Assembly: GCA_028753945.1 (NCBI GenBank)
Contig: JAPNXP010000014.1
Span: 2,790,001 to 2,854,000 of the forward strand
Source: Hexactinellida sp. DTS-2022
Taxonomy: Eukaryota; Porifera; Hexactinellida
DNA length: 64,000 nt
Direction: 5' to 3'
Part shown: in pieces, positions 63,598-64,000 of the stretch
How the letters are laid out: every line of letters starts with the position of its first letter
Numbering within the stretch: the stretch's first letter is position 1
Program-made: the position numbers and the translations under genes
Notes under the pieces: generated by a model
Seen by the model: the letters and a program-made list of their open reading frames with translations, nothing else
Database searches by the model: none
What the model was told of the DNA's origin: nothing

Positions 63598-63686
63598 ATA
63601 AACGATCGTCACTTTTGACGCTTTAGTATAACAGGTGTAGTTCCTATATGAAAATCACTCTCCTCTTCTAGCTCTTTCGAATGAGC
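63598..63686. repeat. Right terminal inverted repeat of the 4.7-kb element
   Basis: Reverse complement of 59000-59081, ending CGAATGAGC. Immediately followed by the repeat CAGTTTCTTCGATAAACTCG. Confidence 0.85.
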
Positions 63687-64000
63687 CAGTTTCTTCGATA
63701 AACTCGGAACATATAAACAAATATATATATATATACGTATATAAATATAGTGAATGGACAAAGGTATTCGACCATTCCATTATATTTACAATAGTTTGGG
63801 GTAAATTTGGAGTTAGCTCACTGTTTAAAAGCAATATTTTATTAAAATTCTATCCATCTCTAGTTTAGGGGAACTTGAAGTTAAATTTCAGTTAATACAT
63901 GATTTGTCATTTTTCTGGTAATATTCTACTTTTTCGATTGTCAATGACTTTATGCCAACTTATTATTCAGAGATATGGAACATTTTGAAGTAGATAAATA
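63687..64000. repeat. Dispersed repeat shared with 50263 and 51088-51690
   Basis: 63687-63735 matches 50263-50330 directly. From about 63737 to the window end the sequence matches the reverse complement of 51088-51690. An (AT)n tract lies at 63720-63740. The element runs off the window. Confidence 0.75.

Larger units (their letters stand above)
59000..63686 (-). mobile_element. 4.7-kb element with about 85-bp terminal inverted repeats
   Basis: The left end 59000-59081 (GCTCATCCGAAAGAGCTAGG, then AGTGATTTTCATATAGG, TGTTATACTAAAG and GATCGTTTAT) is the reverse complement of 63598-63686 with few differences, including one short indel. Each tip is itself a small hairpin (GCTCATCCGAAAGAGC). Everything recognisable between them is one - strand gene. 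The ends and single gene define a DNA-transposon-like unit. No target duplication is evident (AAATA left, CAGTT right), which may be due to decay or to an unusual mechanism. Confidence 0.75.

Noticed and set aside
1-64000. tRNA, rRNA and CRISPR arrays
   Set aside because: No cloverleaf, conserved rRNA segment or spacer-repeat array was recognised. The regular repeats seen are transposon ends or minisatellites.

Overview
This is an AT-rich eukaryotic window from an invertebrate animal genome; I cannot name the species. The animal assignment rests on two probable host genes (a PNUTS/PPP1R10 homologue and a 5-hydroxyisourate hydrolase) and on the transposon families: THAP-domain P-like elements, FLYWCH-MULEs, a hAT element with TTF and hATC domains, a Ginger-like element and Ty3/gypsy. 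No prokaryotic or organellar feature was seen. Most of the 64 kb is transposon sequence, much of it nested.

Layout. 0.2-1.6 kb: short non-autonomous DNA transposons. 1.64-8.30 kb: a P-like element (copy A, + strand) carrying a complete 3.1 kb hAT element inside its THAP domain and an internal 0.3 kb inversion. 8.4-11.3 kb: MITEs and an unrecognised coding remnant. 11.72-12.08 kb: intact hydroxyisourate hydrolase gene. 13.0-20.95 kb: two related P-like elements (F and G), both on the - strand. 21.1-22.7 kb: a large imperfect palindrome. 22.77-25.09 kb: PNUTS homologue, with a likely 5' UTR intron and an otherwise uninterrupted CDS. 25.67-38.2 kb: a nested complex of P-like copies B, C and D with a Ty3/gypsy element. 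Swapped target-site duplications show that a segment of it was inverted by recombination between two oppositely oriented P-like elements. 38.2-39.7 kb: a FLYWCH-MULE relic ending in a RING finger. 39.83-41.69 kb: an internally deleted Ginger-type element. 45.9-47.8 kb: a compact MULE with an apparently intact 460-residue transposase and arrayed terminal repeats. 51.7-54.2 kb: an intron-containing integrase element. 54.4-56.7 kb: MITEs and unknown sequence. 56.7-58.9 kb: two halves of another MULE-RING transposase facing each other. 59.0-63.7 kb: a 4.7 kb element with about 85 bp terminal inverted repeats, holding a decayed multi-exon gene of a widespread but poorly described invertebrate family (HEEA-TR and LPAF-CD motifs).

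The strongest novel signals are (1) the 59.0-63.7 kb element, which puts that orphan gene family inside a TIR-bounded mobile unit; (2) two independent copies of a MULE transposase with a C-terminal RING finger; and (3) the reconstructable inversion at 25.7-38.2 kb. Only the hAT transposase, the 46.2 kb MULE transposase, the hydrolase and the PNUTS gene look potentially functional. All claims come from reading the sequence; no database search was run.
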